From Melastoma dodecandrum (lineage: Eukaryota > Streptophyta > Magnoliopsida > Myrtales > Melastomataceae), in the NCBI GenBank assembly GCA_029817715.1, contig JARUPY010000606.1:5332001-5396000 (forward strand): a DNA stretch of 64,000 bases. The letters run 5' to 3'. This document shows, piece after piece, positions 53,142 through 63,970 of this stretch (positions are counted from its first letter, which is position 1; each line of letters opens with the position of its first letter). Made by a program: the position numbers and the translations under genes. The notes under the pieces were generated by a model. It made no database searches and was not told the origin of the DNA. It was given only the letters and a program-made list of their open reading frames with translations.

Positions 53142-53745
53142 TCAGTCACCGACTCGTGTTGACCTGTTGCTCACAGCCTCTCTACCATCCTTCAAACTCT
53201 GAAGGCAGAGATGCAGAGCTCTCTGCACATTGTCAGCAACTGCCTGGAGCCTTCCTTGCGTAGTATCCCCACTGCCAGAAGACCCCTCAACGGTTCGTGC
53301 AACTCTTTGCTTGCATTTCTCCCAGTCATCAGTGTTTAACGAGCACGCCCGCCCACCATGGCTGCCTTCCATTCCAATTAAAGCAACGTAAGCATTTTCC
53401 CCGAAACAGTACCTGAGCCTCACAGAGACACAATACGGCAGCCAAGCTGCACCACCCGCGACATTAATGTGAGGAATATGGGCAGGATCAAGAACAACAG
53501 TCAGGGTAAAGTCAACGGAGTTTTGCGGCCTATCATAGAAGATATTGCTCTTGCTAACCAAGGAGCCACCAGGGCCATCATTTCCACTAAATCCAGAGTG
53601 GTTTTCGAGGCATAGTTCTATACGAGGCTTCTGAGCAGGTGGTATGTCTCCATTTTGCTGCTGCTGTTGCTGGAAGCGTTTCACACTAAGGACTTGAAGT
53701 AGGAGTTGAACTCTGTGGACACTTACAGCAAACACATAACCGCTG
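53142..53745 (-). pseudogene. MED14: MED14 last exon with an internal deletion
   Basis: After an acceptor-like TTTGCAG at about 53746 the minus strand reads VFAVSVHRVQLLLQVLSVKR, a short Gln run, AQKPRIELCLENHSG, DFTLTVVLDPAHIPHINVAG, GAAWLPYCVSVRLRYCFGEN and WEKCKQRVARTVEGSSGSGD, ending RVGD-stop. This is the conserved C-terminus of plant MED14. Between the Gln run and AQKPRIEL about 65-70 residues usually present in plant MED14 are missing, yet the frame is kept. No other MED14 exon lies upstream (54-56 kb). It is a detached piece of the gene whose middle is at 40960-44000, or of a second copy. Confidence 0.85.
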
Positions 53746-53749
53746 CAAA

Positions 53750-54330
53750 GAACAGCTTTTATCAGATTACAATCGTGGAGGACAATTTATTCTATTTCTG
53801 TCCAGCCGGTCAATCAAAGAATGATATCCTAGTCATAAAAAAAAAGAATGATATCCACGAAGAAGCCACAGTGCACCAAAATTTCTCACTTCTTAATCAA
53901 TATCCTAGTAACAGTGACTAAACAGTGAAAAGGTATAGAACAAATAAAAATCAGGGAGGATGTCTACGCATCAAGCAAGAATTGAACAATTGCCCTTTTC
54001 CATGGTCAGGTCTAGTCTAAAATTAGTGGTAACATGAAAGGAAAGAGCATAAAACATCTCTATCAGTTGAAAGAAAGGCAACTACATCACTTTATGAGAC
54101 AAATGTGACACATTCATGAAAACTACCATGATGGAACAAATTTAAAATAAAAAATGTAAAGTTGCTGCAGATAGCCTTCCCTTTTAAGAACTTCATGGTC
54201 TTTTATTTCAAAGTCCACTCCAAAAGTAAAAAAAATTAACTACAAAGCATTGAAATTGAAATACAAAAAACCACTCCAAAATCCATCACTCTAACCCGGT
54301 CAAGTTTCTCGCCGAGTTCCTTTCTCTTTC
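53750..54330. other. Spacer, no gene seen
   Basis: AT-rich, no supported frame. Where the preceding MED14 exons would be expected on the minus strand, none was found. Confidence 0.35.
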
Positions 54331-54332
54331 CC

Positions 54333-54569
54333 TCAGTTTTCCCTCAGATTCAGCACCTTTTCACTTCGGCTCATTTCACCCTCTCGCAGCCTAAAGCCGG
54401 GAGAGAACACCTTATCGACTCGAGCATAGTACCTTGGCATCACATCATTATCATAACAAACCCAGAACAGATTAGCAGACAAATGACTCCCTAATTTGTT
54501 GAAAACGCTAAATTCTGGATCAGGCAGTTGATTGTAGTGTGTCACACTACATACAGAGCCTGGATTCAC
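54333..54569 (-). pseudogene. DUF3444 (DnaJ-associated) domain fragment
   Basis: The minus-strand frame reads LPDPEFSVFNKLGSHLSANL, FWVCYDNDVMPRYYARVDKV and FSPGFRLR. This matches the DUF3444 domain found after the J-domain in many plant DnaJ-like proteins (PDPEF, then W-x2-YD, then MPRYYARI-x-KV). Only about 55 residues of the domain are present and the frame then leaves the family. No J-domain is nearby, so it is a scrap. Confidence 0.55.
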
Positions 54570-54836
54570 AAGTGGGGTTCCACATACTTAATACACTGGA
54601 ATGCTACCGCCATTTTTTTCCCCTTTGGAAGGGCTGAAGACATGGCCGATTTCAGCTTGGTGGGCTGTTCATTGTCTCAACCACATGCCTCTCGGCATAG
54701 AGATGGACTGAGCCGACCTCTCCAACATGAGATCGTCATGGTAGACTTTCTTTCCTGATGGCATAAACGAGCTCCTCCCTGTGCTCCTTTATCTGATTCT
54801 TAATTGACTCGAGTTGACCCTCTTTATATTGAGTTC

Positions 54837-54930
54837 TCTCACACAGCCATCGATTGATTTCTTGATGCGACTAAGTTCCTCCTCTTTCACCTGTACAGTG
54901 TCGCGCAGAGACCCAACTCCATCTCTTTAC
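54837..54930 (-). pseudogene. FRIGIDA-like coiled-coil scrap
   Basis: About 90 bases nearly identical to 39113-39205 (SLRDTVQVKEEELSRIKKSI region on the minus strand). They are joined to unrelated sequence on both sides. Confidence 0.6.
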
Positions 54931-55424
54931 GCAATAAAATAAAGCCATTTTAGGCATCAATGATAGCGAGGCGCATCATTGGACGGTAGAAGGAGCACTC
55001 AATCGAAGCACGAACAGGTACGTCAAAGTACGGACAAACGTGTCGAAGTATGGACAAGACGGAGTGCTGTCGAAGATGGTGACGCTCGAAGGAGTCTTAA
55101 TCGAGGTTCCAACACTTAGTCATTTTCCGGAAAGAACTGTTACACTATTTGGGGGTGAATTAGTGTTAAAGTCCAATTAAGGATTTTGAATTTCTTTTCG
55201 ACAAAGCCGGCAGCGAAAGAAGCCTTATGTAAAACAGAACCGTAGAGACAGGTTTCTGTAAGATAGAATGTACAAATGTGATTGTGATTTGTTTGATGCA
55301 CGCAAGACTTTTATAGTTGTTCGACAACTTGCCTATCTCCACTCTTCACCCAGAATTTGGATGGTTATTACTCAAACTCAATGGAGTAGCGATTAGAGAA
55401 AGTGATATGAGATCAACCTTCTCC

Positions 55425-55860
55425 TGCACAGACCAGAAGGTTCTGAACCAAAGGTGACTCGTTGTACATAGCAGAAGGTTCTGTTTTAGAGTGATTTGTT
55501 ATACAGCACAGATCAGAAGGTTTTGTATTAGAGTGATTGAGTTACACAGCACAGATTAGAAGGTTCTGTACCAAATGCGTCAACCATCTACAACACATAC
55601 CAGAAGGCTCTGTACAAAATGCGTCAACCTTCTACAGCACAGACCAAAAGGTTTTGTACAAAATGCGGCAACCCTCTACAGCACAGACCAAAATGTTCTG
55701 TACCAAAGGTGACTTGATTTCAGAGCACAGACAGTAAGGTCCTGTACCAAAGATGTCAACCTTCTACAGCATAGATCCAAAGATTCTGTATCACAGATGA
55801 CTGAAATTCTCAGCACAGACCAAAATGTTATGTACCACAGTGACCGTTGCACGCTTTAAC
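55425..55860. repeat. Minisatellite, about ten degenerate units of 40-55 bp
   Basis: Units repeat CAGCACAGACCAGAAGGTTC then TGTACCAAA and a variable tail such as TGCGTCAACCTTCTA or GGTGACT. Units differ by several bases each, so the array is not new. It has no coding frame of note. Confidence 0.85.
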
Positions 55861-56543
55861 ATGGCTAACAAAAGTAACCGTTTGTCAGACATTTCTCTCA
55901 GCCGGTGTCCTCTCCTACACAGCAACCAGCCGTGACTTCCTCCGGTCTTTAAGACAATAGGCAGATACTTGTCTCACACATACTAGGAAGATACCCTCTG
56001 AGACATCTTTGTCCAAGTACTTTTCTTCCTAGTATCAATGTGGTATTCTTGGATAGGAAGTTGGTGCGCGATGACTGCAGTTCTTCCAATTTAGCTTTTA
56101 GGTGACACAATTTCTATATTGGTATCAGAGCCAGATTCGTCCAATCGAAAAAGATTTCGAACGAGGATGCCCATAGAAAATGCATGGGCAAAATGTTTAA
56201 ATATAGTTAAATGCCTAGGCCAAATACTTAAATATAGTTAAAGGCCTCAGTGAGGTGCTTAAATAAAGTTAAAGGCCTGCCAAGTGCTTAAATATAGTTA
56301 AAGGTCTGGGCCAAGTGCTTAAATGTAGTTGGGACCCTTCACCTAATTGCCACCATTTAGGTGAAGGGAACCCCGACACACAATTTCTACAGCTGTTGGC
56401 CCCTTCGATTGATCATATGTTATGTTGTTCGAGGACTTAGTTAGGCTTTAGTTCCGAACTTGTCGATATTTTAATATATTGGAATTTGTGGATACTTTAT
56501 CTTTCATTGAGTTGATTTTAACCTAACTTTTTGTTTACAGGTC

Positions 56544-56782
56544 AAATATTGTTCAACGAGTGATCCTTCTATGTCACTCATTATGGAACATGTCTCATTT
56601 TGTAAGGCGAAATACGAGGAAGCGGTACGTGTTGCCGATGGTACGAACACCGAATTGGAATTTTTAGTCGTACGTCGTAACGTGGCTGAGATGGACCAGA
56701 TCCTTCTCCATGTTGGCGATGTTTGCCAGCGGTGGAAGGAAGGCTAGGGGCTGGTCTTCCCCCGTGAAAACAACTTGAGATG
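56544..56782 (+). pseudogene. Exon 2 copy 1 of the array
   Basis: Reads SMSLIMEHVSFCKAKYEEAV and VAEMDQILLHVGDVCQRWKE, then TAG. A normal acceptor (TTTACAG) precedes it. Confidence 0.7.
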
Positions 56783-57502
56783 AACGGTAAACTCTTCAGC
56801 GGACTTGCCTGACTTCAAAGCAGCTTTTTGTCGGATAACATCTATCACAATACTCCCAATATTAATCCTTGGGCACGCTCATATGCGACGAAGGAGATAA
56901 ATACCTTTTCAGGTACAGGACCGGTGTTAGATCCTTGCGCATACTCACCCTTTTCTGCACATACACGTGGACCATAAACAAATACTGCGGGATTTTAAAA
57001 CTTATATTTTGCATTCGTCTCTCAGACAATAGGAAGATACTTATCTCAAACACACTAGGAAGATACGCTCCGAGACATCTTTGTCAAAGTACTTTTCTTC
57101 CTAGTCTCACTATGGTATCATTGGATAAGAAATTGGTGCGCAATGCCTACAGTTCCTCCAATTTATCTTTTAGGTGACATAATTTCTACGTTGGTATCAG
57201 AGCTAGATTCATCTACTCGGACAAAGATTCCGAACGAGGATGCCCATAGAAAAGGCCTAGGCCAGGTGCTTAAATATAGTTAAATGCCTGGCCAAGTACC
57301 AAAATATAGTTAGGATCCTTCACCTAATTGTCACCTTTTAGGTGAAGAGAACCCCGACACACAATTTCTACAGCTCCTGACACCTTAGGTTGATCATCTG
57401 TTCTATAGGATATAGTTTCGAACTTGTCGAGATTGTCATATATTGTAATTTGTGGATACTTTTTCTTTTGTTGACTTGATCTTAACCTAACTTTTTATTT
57501 AG

Positions 57503-57745
57503 AGGTCAATGATCGTTCCAAGAGTGATCCTTCTATGTCACTCATTAAGGGACATGTCTTCTTTTGTAATGCGAAATACGAGGAATCGGTACGTGCTGCC
57601 GCTGTGACGAACACGTAAATGAAATTTTCAGTCGTGTGTTGAAAACTAGATGAGATGGACCAGATCCTTCTCCATGTTGGCGATGCTTGCCAGCGGTGGA
57701 AGGAAGGCCAATGGCTGGCCTTCCTCCGTGAGAACAACTTAGGAG
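57503..57745 (+). pseudogene. Exon 2 copy 2 of the array
   Basis: The acceptor is mutated (TTTAGAG). A TAA follows AAVTNT. The C-terminal part keeps VGDACQRWKEGQWLAFLREN and reads on past the usual stop. Confidence 0.7.
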
Positions 57746-58009
57746 GAGTGGTAAACTCTTCAGCGGACTTACCCGACTTCAAAGTAGCTTTCTGTCGGAT
57801 AACATCGATCATAATACTCCAAATATTAACCCTTGTGCAGGCTCATACGTGACGAATGAGACAAACACCTTTTTGGGTACAGGACCAGTGTTAGATCCAA
57901 GCACATGCTTACCCTTTTTTGCACATACAGGTGGACCAGAATACGGTGGGATTTCAAAACATACATTTTATATTGGTCTCTAAGACGTTAGACAAATACT
58001 TGTCTCACA

Positions 58010-59257
58010 TAGGGGTGTAAACGAGCCGAGCCGAGCCCGAACAGTGGTGGGCTCGGGCTCGGGCTCGTCAGAGAACTCCTAGGCTCGAGTTCGAGCTCGA
58101 GCTCGATAAAAACTCGTATATACGAGCTCGAGCTCGAGCTCGATAAAATTCGTATATACGAGCTCGAGCTCGTTTATTTTTTTGGAGCTGGGGCTCGTTT
58201 AGGGCTCGATTAGAACTCGAGCTCGAGCTCTTTTTAAGCTCGATATTAATTGGTAACCAAAATGAAACTCAATTTTTCCGTTCAAAAGGAAAAAAAAAAA
58301 CCCAAACCATCGAAACGGGAAACGACGGCACTGATCAAAGCGGCATCCGAAAGAAGGGGAGTATAAAAAAACATTGTGGGGAGGTGGGTTATGGAGCATA
58401 CAGATTGGGGGAGGTTGGAATTATGGGTTATGGAGCATACATACGCTCAAATCGGTCAGACAGAAAACCCTAAAAGATGCGTCACACACACGATCCAACG
58501 CAGAAAGAAGAGGCGAATCGTCATCGTGGCGTCAAGTGTTGTACCTTGGAAGAAGAGAGGCCGGATTTCGACTTCACGAGATCGGACGACGATGGGGTCG
58601 GGCTGATCGGCGTGGTAGGCTGATGGAGAAAAGAACGTAGGAAAAAAAAGGAAAAAAATGGGTTTAATAAGGTCTAATGCTTAAAAACTAAACGTTTTAT
58701 TGTTCAATAATTAACATTTCGGATTTAATATATTGAATTTATAATTTATGATTTAACTTTTAATATTTTAGATTTAACACTTTGAAATTACTATTTTAGA
58801 TTTATAATTTTGGAATTAGGGTGAAGAAAATATTATTATTATTATTATTATAGAGGACGATTCTTGTTCTGATAGTGGGATATATTATTGTTCTGATATA
58901 TTATTACTATAATTTTCATCTTTAGGGTGATATATTATTGTTCTGATAGTGGGACGATTCTTTCTTATAAAAGAGGAAAGAAACTACTAGCTAGTGTGGT
59001 GCCGTGGCCCGTGGGGTTCGAACTCCTTACCTATTGGTTAGGTAACAAAACTTCTACCATCTAGACTATTAAATATTTTTTGTTCATATAAGCTCACGAA
59101 TAGTTCTAATAATAATTTTAAGGCTCGAGCTCGAGCTCGTTTACATTCAAGTCGAGCTCGAGCTGGAGCTCGGCTCGTTTATAATAGAGCCGAGCTCGAA
59201 CTTTTCTCGAGCCGTTTGCGAACCGTTCTCGAACCGTTCTGATCATTTACACCCCTA
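58010..59257. mobile_element. Non-autonomous hAT-type DNA transposon
   Basis: Terminal inverted repeats TAGGGGTGTAAA and TTTACACCCCTA bound a 1,248-bp insertion in an array unit. The flanks repeat TCTCACA (58003-58009 and 59258-59264). Removing the element and one copy restores the sequence of neighbouring units (TTGTCTCACACACACTAGG), which proves insertion. Both ends carry dense GAGCTCGAGCTCGAG and GAGCCGAGC subterminal repeats. The centre has no transposase, only short frames, ATT repeats and a tRNA-like relic. hATs usually make 8-bp duplications; here seven bases are exact. Confidence 0.88.
59015..59080 (-). other. tRNA-like relic inside the hAT element
   Basis: The minus strand shows an A-box-like TAGTCTAGATGGTAGAAG, a TTACCTA...TAGGTAA stem, and a B-box/T-arm GAGTTCGAACCCC. 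Spacing resembles a tRNA, but the acceptor stem does not close. It may be a SINE head or a decayed tRNA. Confidence 0.45.
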
Positions 59258-59732
59258 TCTCACACACACTAGGAAGATACCCTCTGAGACATCTTTGTCC
59301 AAATACTTTTCTTCGTAGTCTTACCGTGGTATCCTTGGATAAAAAGTTGGTGCTCGATGCCTGCAGTTCTTACAATTTAGCTTTTAGGTGACACAATTTC
59401 TACATTGGTATCAGAGCCAGATTCGTCCAGCCAGACAAAGATTTCGAACGAGGATACCCTTAGAAAAGGCCTGGGCCAAGTGCTTAAATATAGTTAAAGG
59501 CCTGAGCCATGTGCTTAAATATAGTTGGGACACTTCACATAATTGCCATCTTTTAGGTGAAGGGAACCCCGCACACAATTTCTACAACTGCTGGCCCATT
59601 TGGTTGATAATATATTCTGTTGTTCGAGGACTTAGTTAGGTTTTAGTTTCGAACTTGTCGAGATTGTCATATATTGGAATTTGTGGATACTTTATCTTTC
59701 ATTGACTTGATCTTAACCTAACTTTTTGTTTT

Positions 59733-59945
59733 CACTCATTATGGAACATGTCTCCTTTTGTAAGGCGAAATACGAGGAAGCGGTACGTGCTGCCGCTGTG
59801 ACGAACACCAAAATGGAATTTTCTGTCGTGCGTCGTAAAGTGAAAGAGATGGACCAGATCCTTTTCCATGTTGGCGATGTTTGCCAGCGGTGGAAGGAAG
59901 GCTAGGGGTGGCCTTCCCCCGTGAGAACAACCTGGGATGAGCAGT
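59733..59945 (+). pseudogene. Exon 2 copy 3 of the array
   Basis: The acceptor and the first 10-12 codons are deleted; TTTTTGTTTTC runs straight into SLIMEHVSFCKAKYEEAVRA. It ends with the RWKEG-stop variant. Confidence 0.7.
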
Positions 59946-60666
59946 AAACTCTTCAGCGGATTACCTGACTTCAAATTAGCTTTCTGTCGGATTTCATCTA
60001 TCACAAAACTCCCAATATCAATCTTTGTATAGTCTCATACGCGACGAAGGAGACAAACACCTTTTTATGAACAGGACCAGTGTCACATCCTTACGCATGC
60101 TCACCCTTTTCTCCACATACACGTGGACCAGAAACACATACTATGAGATTTCAAAACTAACATTTTACATTGGTCTCTACGACAATAGGTAGATACTTTT
60201 CTCACACACACTAGGAAAATACTCTATGAGACATCTTTGTTCAAGTACTTTTCTTCCTAGTCTCACTATGTTATCCTTGGATAAGAAGTTGATGCGCAAA
60301 GCCAATAGTTCATCCAAATTAGCTTTTAGTTGACACAATTTCTATATTGGTATTAGAGCTAGATTCATTCCGTCGGACAAAGATTCGGAACGAGGATGCC
60401 TCCATAAATTGCCTGGCCAAGTGTTTGAATATAGTTAAAGGCCTGGGCCAAGTGCTTGGGACAGCTCACCTAATTGACACCTTTTAAGTGAAGGGAACCC
60501 CGACATACAATTTCTACAGCTGCTGGCCCCTTAGGTTGATCATATATTATGTCGTTCGAGGACTTAGTTAGGCTTTAGTTTCGAACTTGTCGAGATTGTC
60601 ATATATTGGAATTTGTGGATACTTTATCTTTCATTGACTTGATCTTAACCTAACTTTTTGTTTACA

Positions 60667-60913
60667 GGTCAATGATCGGTCCACGAGTAAACCTTCTATG
60701 TCACTCATTATGGAACATGTCTCCTTTTGTGCGGGGAAATACAAGGAAACGGTATGCACTGCCGCTGTGACGAACACGAAAATGAAATTTTCTATCGTGC
60801 GTCGTAAAGTGGCTGTGCTGAACCAGATCCTTCTCCATGTTGGCGATGTTTGCCAGCGGTGGAAGGAAGGCTAGGGGTGGCCTTCCCCCGTGAGAACAAC
60901 CTGGGATGAGCGG
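60667..60913 (+). pseudogene. Exon 2 copy 4 of the array
   Basis: Reads VNDRSTSKPSMSLIMEHVSF and the AGKYKETVCTAAVTNTKMKF variant, RWKEG-stop. Near-identical to copy 6. Confidence 0.7.
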
Positions 60914-61578
60914 TAAACTCTTCAGCGGACTACCTGACTTCAAATTAGCTTTCTGTCGGAATTCATCTATCACAAAACTCCCAATATTAATCGTTGTGCA
61001 GTCTCATACGCGACGAAGGAGACAAACACCTTTTTATGAGCAAGACCGGTGTCATATCCTTACGCATGCTGACCCTTTTCTGCACATACACGTGGACCAG
61101 AAACACATATTGTGGGATTTCAAGACTTACATTTTACATTAGTCTCTGAGACAAAAGGTAGATACTTTTCTCACACACACTAGGAAGATACTCTCCGAGA
61201 CATCTTTGTTCAAGTACTTTTCTTCTTAGTCTCACTCAGTTATCCTTGGATAAGATGTTGGTGCACAAAGCCAATAGTTCATCCAATTTAGCTTTTAGGT
61301 GACACGATTTCTACATTGGTATCAGAGCCAGATTCATCCCGTCGGACAAAGATTCCGAACGAGGATGCCTCTAGAAATGGCCTGGGCCAAGTGCTTGAAT
61401 ATAGTTAAAGGCCTGGGCTAAGTGGTTGAATATATTTAAAGGCCTGGGCCCCTTAGGTTGATCTTATATTATGTTGTTCGAGGACTTAGTTAGGCTTTAG
61501 TTTCGAACTTGTCGAGATTGTAATATATTAATACTTTATCTTTCATTGACTTTATCTTAACATAACATTTTGTTTACA

Positions 61579-61822
61579 GGTCAATGGTCGTTCCACGAGT
61601 GATCCTTCTATGTCACTCATTATGGAACATGTCTCCTTTTGTATGGCGAAATACAAGAAAGCGGTATGTACTGCCGCTGTGACGAACGCGGAAATGAAAT
61701 TTTCTGTCGTGCATCGTAGAGTGGCTGAAATGGACCAGATCCTTCTCTATGTTGCTGATGCTTGCCAGCGGTAGAAGGAAGGTCAATGGCTGGCCTTCCT
61801 CCGTGATAACAACCTGGGATGA
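61579..61822 (+). pseudogene. Exon 2 copy 5 of the array
   Basis: Reads VNGRSTSDPSMSLIMEHVSF and MAKYKKAVCTAAVTNAEMKF. The Trp of CQRWKEG is a stop here (CGG TAG), otherwise open to the end. Confidence 0.7.
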
Positions 61823-62581
61823 GCAGTAAACTCTACAGCGGACTTGCCTGACTTCAAAGTAGCTTTCTATCGGATAACTTCGATCATAATACTCCCAATA
61901 TTAATCCTTGTGGAGGCTCATGCGCGACGAAGGAGACAAATACCTTTTTGTGTACAGGACCGGTGTTAGATCCTTGCGCATGCTCACCCTTTTCTGCACA
62001 TACACGTGGACCAGAAACACATACTATGAGATTTCAAAACTAACATTTTACATTGGTCTCTCAGACAATAGGTAGATACTTTTCTCACACACACTAGGAA
62101 AATACTATCTGAGACATCTTTGTTCAAGTACTTTTCTTCCTAGTCTAACTATGTTATCCTTGGATAAGAAGTTGGTGCGCAAAGCCAATAGTTCCTCCAA
62201 ATTAGCTTTTAGGTGACATAATTTCTACATTGGTATCCGAGCCAGATTCATCCCGTCGGACAAAGATTCGGAACGAGGATACCTCTATAAATGGCCTGGG
62301 CCAAGTGCTTGAATATTGTTAAAGGCCTGGGCTAAGTGTTTGAATATAGTTAAAGGCCTGGGCCAAGTGCTTGGGACAGCTCACCTAATTGACACCTTTT
62401 AAGTGAAGGGAACCCCGACATACAATTTCTACAGCTGCTGGCCCCTTAGGTTGATCATATATTATGTCGTTCGAGGACTTAGTTAGGCTTTAGTTTCGAA
62501 CTTGTCGAGATTGTCATATATTGGAATTTGTGGATACTTTATCTTTCATTGACTTGATCTTAACCTAACGTTTTGTTTACA

Positions 62582-62828
62582 GGTCAATGATCGGTCCACG
62601 AGTAAACCTTCTATGTCACTCATTATGGAACATGTCTCCTTTTGTGCGGGGAAATACAAGGAAACGGTATGCACTGCCGCTGTGACGAACACGAAAATGA
62701 AATTTTCTATCGTGCGTCGTAAAGTGGCTGTGCTGAACCAGATCCTTCTCCATGTTGGCGATGTTTGCCAGCGGTGGAAGGAAGGCTAGGGGTGGCCTTC
62801 CCCCGTGAGAACAACCTGGGATGAGCGG
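62582..62828 (+). pseudogene. Exon 2 copy 6 of the array
   Basis: Same sequence as copy 4 at an offset of 1,915 bp. Confidence 0.7.
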
Positions 62829-63494
62829 TAAACTCTTCAGCGGACTACCTGACTTCAAATTAGCTTTCTGTCGGAATTCATCTATCACAAAACTCCCAAT
62901 ATTAATCGTTGTGCAGTCTCATACGCGACGAAGGAGACAAACACCTTTTTATGAGCAAGACCGGTGTCATATCCTTACGCATGCTGACCCTTTTCTGCAC
63001 ATACACGTGGACCAGAAACACATATTGTGGGATTTCAAGACTTACATTTTACATTAGTCTCTGAGACAAAAGGTAGATACTTTTCTCACACACACTAGGA
63101 AGATACTCTCCGAGACATCTTTGTTCAAGTACTTTTCTTCTTAGTCTCACTCAGTTATCCTTGGATAAGATGTTGGTGCACAAAGCCAATAGTTCATCCA
63201 ATTTAGCTTTTAGGTGACACGATTTCTACATTGGTATCAGAGCCAGATTCATCCCGTCGGACAAAGATTCCGAACGAGGATGCCTCTAGAAATGGCCTGG
63301 GCCAAGTGCTTGAATATAGTTAAAGGCCTGGGCTAAGTGGTTGAATATATTTAAAGGCCTGGGCCCCTTAGGTTGATCTTATATTATGTTGTTCGAGGAC
63401 TTAGTTAGGCTTTAGTTTCGAACTTGTCGAGATTGTAATATATTAATACTTTATCTTTCATTGACTTTATCTTAACATAACATTTTGTTTACAG

Positions 63495-63737
63495 GTCAAT
63501 GATCGTTCAACGAGTGATCCTTCTATGTCACTCATTATGGAACATGTCTCCTTTTGTATGGCGAAATACAAGGAAGCGGTATGTACTGCCGCTGTGACGA
63601 ACGCGGAAATGAAATTTTCAGTCGTGCGTCGTAGAGTGGCTGAAATGGACCAGATCCTTCTCCATGTTGGTGATGCTTGCCAGCGAAGGATGGAAGGTCA
63701 ATGGCTGGCCATCCTGCGTGAGAACAACCTGGGATGA
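63495..63737 (+). pseudogene. Exon 2 copy 7 of the array (longest open copy)
   Basis: An intact TTTACAG acceptor is followed by an exon open from VNDRSTSDPSMSLIMEHVSF to GQWLAILRENNLG-stop, about 80 codons. Among the array copies this is the only one that keeps acceptor, frame and normal stop, so it could still be spliced. Confidence 0.7.
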
Positions 63738-63797
63738 GCGGTAAACTCTACAGCGAACTTGCCTGACTTAAAAGTAGCTTTCTATCGGATAACTTCA

Positions 63798-63970
63798 AGG
63801 AAGCGATATGTACTGCCGCTGTGACAAACATGGAAATGAAATTTTCTGTCGTGCGTCGTAAAGTGGCTGTGCTGAACCAGATCCTTCTCCATGTTGGCGA
63901 TGTTTGCCAGCGGTGGAAGGAAGGCTAGGGGTGGCCTTCCCCCGTGAGAACAACCTGGGATGAGTGGTAA
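63798..63970 (+). pseudogene. Exon 2 copy 8, truncated, at the right edge
   Basis: Begins within the exon (AAGGAAGCGATATGTACTGC) directly after TCGGATAACTTC of the preceding unit, an out-of-register junction that skipped most of one unit. Confidence 0.7.

Larger units (their letters stand above)
47338..53203. repeat. Segmental duplication, copy B
   Basis: Collinear with 12014-17822 (truncated GME, DC1, AKR, MED14 tail). On the right MED14 continues past the homology edge. On the left it abuts the gag fragment, so the duplication had its left end inside GME exon 1. Confidence 0.93.
60419..61881. repeat. Higher-order duplication, first copy (partner 62334-63796)
   Basis: The sequence recurs at an offset of 1,915 bp (two array units). 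It is almost identical over the first 1.2 kb, with more differences toward the end. It shows continued recent unequal exchange in the array. Confidence 0.85.

Noticed and set aside
55425..55860. CRISPR-like array of repeats and spacers
   Set aside because: Eukaryotic sequence; units are degenerate minisatellite repeats with no constant repeat/unique spacer pattern.
59015..59080. Functional tRNA gene
   Set aside because: No closing acceptor stem and the B box lies in a repeat-rich hAT interior; kept only as a relic.
59732..60004. Minus-strand frames of about 90 codons repeated through the array (also 60701-60973, 62616-62888, 63782-63997)
   Set aside because: Antisense shadows of the exon 2 copies; the plus strand carries the splice sites and the shared frame with 40456-40694.
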